Source: Streptomyces radicis (GTDB lineage Bacteria; Actinomycetota; Actinomycetes; Streptomycetales; Streptomycetaceae). From it: a stretch of 50,504 nt of DNA. Below, piece after piece: positions 48,659-50,504 of this stretch. Under the pieces are notes generated by a model that searched no databases, had not been told where the DNA came from, and worked only from the letters and a program-made list of their open reading frames with translations. The DNA is taken from NCBI RefSeq assembly GCF_003626575.1, contig NZ_RBDY01000043.1, forward strand, positions 1 through 50,504, in the 5' to 3' direction. A program made the translations under genes and the position numbers. The first letter of the stretch is position 1; each line of letters opens with the position of its first letter.

Positions 48659-49171
48659 ATGGCGAGCCTGTACGACACCCCCCTGCGCACGCTCGACGGC
48701 GAGGACATCTCGCTCGGCGACTTCCGCGACACGGCGCTCCTGGTGGTGAACGTGGCGTCGCGCTGCGGGCTGACCCCGCAGTACGCGGGTCTCGAGCGGC
48801 TCCAGAAGCAGTTCGGCGAGCGCGGCTTCAGCGTCCTCGGCTTCCCGTGCAACCAGTTCGCCGGGCAGGAGCCGGGCTCGTCCGACGAGATCAGGACGTT
48901 CTGCTCCGCGACCTACGGCGTGACGTTCCCGATGTTCGAGCGGATCGAGGTCAACGGCCCGGGGCGGCACCCGCTCTACGCCGAGCTGACGCGCACGCCG
49001 GACGGCTCGGGGGAGGCGGGTGACGTCCAGTGGAACTTCGAGAAGTTCCTGGTGTCCCCCGAGGGCGAGGTCGTGGGCAGGTTCAGGCCGCGCACCGAGC
49101 CGGAGGACGAGGAGCTCGTGGCGGCGATCGAGGCGCGGCTGCCCCTGCGGGGGGCCGGGAACGGCGCCTGA
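48659..49171 (+). CDS. Glutathione/thioredoxin peroxidase (GPx family)
   Basis: The 170-residue protein starts at ATG 48659 after GGGAG. It has the peroxidatic cysteine in NVASRCGLTPQYAGLERL, the family motif GFPCNQFAGQEPG (Gln, and a Cys usable as resolving residue), and WNFEKFLVSPEGEVVGRF (Trp, Asn). A cysteine replaces selenocysteine and the oligomerisation loop is absent, as in monomeric bacterial GPx that use thioredoxin. It would reduce hydroperoxides in the cytoplasm. Confidence 0.95.
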   Translation: MASLYDTPLRTLDGEDISLGDFRDTALLVVNVASRCGLTPQYAGLERLQKQFGERGFSVLGFPCNQFAGQEPGSSDEIRTFCSATYGVTFPMFERIEVNGPGRHPLYAELTRTPDGSGEAGDVQWNFEKFLVSPEGEVVGRFRPRTEPEDEELVAAIEARLPLRGAGNGA

Positions 49172-49191
49172 GGACCGACACCCTTCCTGAC

Positions 49192-49230
49192 GCGGGGGCA
49201 CACTCCGTTGCCCGCGGAGTGTGCCCCCGC
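49192..49230. terminator. Strong stem-loop terminator after the peroxidase gene
   Basis: The arms GCGGGGGCACACTCCG and CGGAGTGTGCCCCCGC pair perfectly (16 bp) around the seven-base loop TTGCCCG, 20 bp after the stop codon. A stable hairpin without a U tract is the typical Streptomyces form. Confidence 0.9.
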
Positions 49231-49295
49231 TCGTCGCTCAACCCCCGGCACACCGTGGAGCGCAAGGAGCCCTGGACGGCGGAGGGAGAGGACCG

Positions 49296-49618
49296 ATGAC
49301 GGCCGTGGAGTACGCGCTCGGCGGGGCGTGGGTGCGCGAGCACGAGATCACCGTGCCGCTGGTGTGGAACGCCCCCGACCAGCGCGAACCGACCGTGTTC
49401 GCCTGAGAGTTCGTCGACCCCGAGCGGCGGGGCGAGGCGCCGCCGTCTACCACGACGACATGTATGTGGACGCGGGCCCGCAACTCGCCACGGCCGAGCG
49501 GCTCGGCAACGCCCAGGTGTGGGTGACCAACGAGTACGAGCACGACGGGATCACGAGCGGCCGGGTGCTGACCCGGCTGCTCGACCTGGTGCGCGACCGA
49601 GGAGGGGAACGACGATGA
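49296..49618 (+). pseudogene. Deleted proline iminopeptidase-like (S33 alpha/beta-hydrolase) gene
   Basis: A good ribosome site (GGAGGGAGAGG) precedes MTAVEYALGGAWVREHEITV and PLVWNAPDQREPTVFA, the family's N-terminus (ITVPLxW ... ITVFAREF). An in-frame TGA stops it at 49404-49406. The text continues EFVDPERRGE, then at ~49440 it jumps, with a frame change, to the extreme C-terminus: AAVYHDDMYVDAGPQLATAE followed by RLGNAQVWVTNEYEHDGITS and VLTRLLDLV. The ~350-residue centre with the nucleophile is missing. Both ends are well preserved, so the deletion is recent. Confidence 0.85.
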
Positions 49619-49646
49619 CCCCGTGCCCGCGCCGCTGGGGCGTGTG

Positions 49647-50216
49647 TCACCCGGCGGGTTCGATGCGGAGGACGGCGGCGGCGTCGACGACCTCGACGAC
49701 CTCGAGGCTCATGACGTCGTTCACGGTCGCGACGGTACCGACGCCGCAGTTCAGCCCGACACCGCCGCCGCCGTCCGACGACGCGCTGCCGCCGCCGGAG
49801 CAGCCCGCGACGCTGAAGCCCGACCCGGTCAGCGGCGCGACCATCTCGACCGTGTCGCCGGTGACCGCCATCACCTCGATCGGCCCGAGGCCGTACGCCT
49901 GCGGCACGGTCACGACGTCCCCCACGGCGACCTCGATCTCGCACGTCCCGTCGGCGCACGGCCCGGTCGGCGAGGGCGACGGCGTGGCCTCCTCTGTGGG
50001 CGTGGCCGCGGGGTCGGACGCGGGGGCCTCTGAGCCCGACCCACCGGCCGCGTCCTCGGCGGTGGACCCGTCCTTGGAATCCGAGGAACCCGAGGAACCC
50101 GAGGAATCCTCGGAACCCTCGGAGTCCGAGGAGCACGCCGTGAGAGCGGCGAACAGGACAGCGGCGACAACGGCGACAACGGCGGCGGATGGCGACCTAC
50201 GCATCATGGTCGCCAT
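49647..50216 (-). CDS. Secreted lipoprotein with Ser/Asp/Glu-rich linker
   Basis: The 189-residue protein starts at 50216 (ATGs at 50207 and 50204 are alternatives). A signal peptide with lipobox ALTAC (Cys ~28) is followed by a ~60-residue low-complexity spacer of Ser, Gly, Glu, Asp, Pro and Thr. A compact domain follows: CADGTCEIEVAVGDVVTVPQ, IEVMAVTGDTVEMVAPLTGS, GLNCGVGTVATVNDVMSLEV. Four cysteines could form two disulfides. Function is unknown; the architecture is that of a surface-anchored β-domain. Its promoter region has been invaded by an SDR gene fragment. Confidence 0.85.
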   Translation of the reverse strand: MATMMRRSPSAAVVAVVAAVLFAALTACSSDSEGSEDSSGSSGSSDSKDGSTAEDAAGGSGSEAPASDPAATPTEEATPSPSPTGPCADGTCEIEVAVGDVVTVPQAYGLGPIEVMAVTGDTVEMVAPLTGSGFSVAGCSGGGSASSDGGGGVGLNCGVGTVATVNDVMSLEVVEVVDAAAVLRIEPAG

Positions 50217-50376
50217 CGAACCACGCCACGTCCGGGACCCCTCCCTGTCGCACCCGCGGCGGGATCATGGCGGCGAGCCGCTCGACGACCCCGGGGGAGG
50301 CCGCCTCCCACGCGCTGATCATCTCGGTCAACGTGCCGCCTGGGGCGACGGCGTTGACGCGGATGCCCTCGGGGCC
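50198..50376 (-). pseudogene. C-terminal fragment of an SDR gene
   Basis: Leftward, the frame gives GPEGIRVNAVAPGGTLTEMI followed by SAWEAASPGVVERLAAMIPP, the C-terminal stretch of classical SDRs (x-GIRVNAVAPGGTxTEM). It runs to a TAG at 50198-50200 without the usual end. Upstream it is cut off at 50376, directly at the TTA and the repeat that begins at 50380. The catalytic and cofactor parts are therefore missing from the window and from this strand. Confidence 0.75.
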
Positions 50377-50379
50377 TTA

Positions 50380-50504
50380 GGGCCTGTCTGACAATCCCCG
50401 GCGGGCTCGCGACGACTGGCATCCCGCCTGGCTGCGTTGCCGAATCGCGCGAGTACGGCCAAGTACGAGCTGCGATCCGGCGCCTTGCCAGGCGGGCGCC
50501 ATCC
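50380..50504. mobile_element. End of a MITE-like dispersed repeat (runs off the right edge)
   Basis: Immediately after a TTA (50377-50379) comes GGGCCTGTCTGACAATCCCC, an end sequence that I associate with short palindromic elements scattered through Streptomyces genomes. Inside, CCCGCCTGGC (50423-50432) pairs with GCCAGGCGGG (50487-50496), and further pairing (GAATCGC/GCGATCC) makes a long hairpin. No transposase is present. The element interrupts an SDR gene, as expected for a recent insertion; its matching terminal repeat would lie just outside the window. Confidence 0.6.

Overview
The window is about 74% GC, with GTG starts, four-base start/stop overlaps and actinomycete families throughout (XRE-DUF5753/DUF397 pairs, SARP, TetR, MmyB-type XRE, DUF4333, DUF4395). 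It reads as chromosomal DNA from Streptomyces or a close relative, in an accessory, specialised-metabolism part of the genome. I see no rRNA, tRNA, CRISPR array or complete insertion sequence.

Layout. 1-3.7 kb: a DoxX tail, a universal stress protein, a three-gene leftward operon of unknown function, and an XRE regulator followed by two tandem DUF397 genes. 4.1-10.6 kb: a leftward operon (dCTP-deaminase-like protein, HIT protein, unknown protein, cysteine desulfurase) divergent from a LysR-type regulator and an unusual nuclease/phosphatase-methyltransferase fusion; a MazG-like hydrolase follows. This group looks directed at nucleotides and sulfur and matches no system I know. 10.7-12.1 kb: wreckage of a cyclophane RiPP locus. 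It holds a truncated radical-SAM/SPASM maturase tail, a precursor-like peptide with repeated W/F-x-N motifs running in frame into a broken pentapeptide-repeat gene, a methyltransferase remnant and a transposase remnant. 12.1-18.0 kb: a DUF4333 lipoprotein, then a compact candidate RiPP locus: a 25-residue peptide, a PqqD-like/M50 membrane protease, a TPR protein, a flavin reductase and a convergent SARP.

18.0-23.2 kb: a repeat- and hairpin-rich non-coding stretch, a TetR regulator divergent from a rifampin-phosphotransferase-like enzyme, and a secreted SGNH esterase. 23.2-39.3 kb: a leftward cluster built on a two-protein PUFA-synthase-like iterative PKS. The first protein is (NPD-NPD)-KS-AT-ACP-ACP-KR and the second KS-AT-DH-PPTase. 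They are followed by a free carrier protein, an alpha/beta-hydrolase, a macrolide-type glycosyltransferase and an ABC exporter. The set suggests assembly, phosphopantetheine priming, release or transfer, glycosylation and export of a lipid or polyketide glycoside, and it is the largest coherent system here.

39.5-50.5 kb: a DUF4395/thioredoxin pair, an amidohydrolase-Atu4866 operon divergent from an XRE regulator, a redox operon (ADH, cyclophilin-like, SDR, cupin) divergent from a second XRE regulator of the same type, a methionine aminopeptidase, a glutathione peroxidase, a deleted peptidase pseudogene, a lipoprotein, an SDR fragment and, at the right edge, what looks like the end of a dispersed MITE-like repeat.
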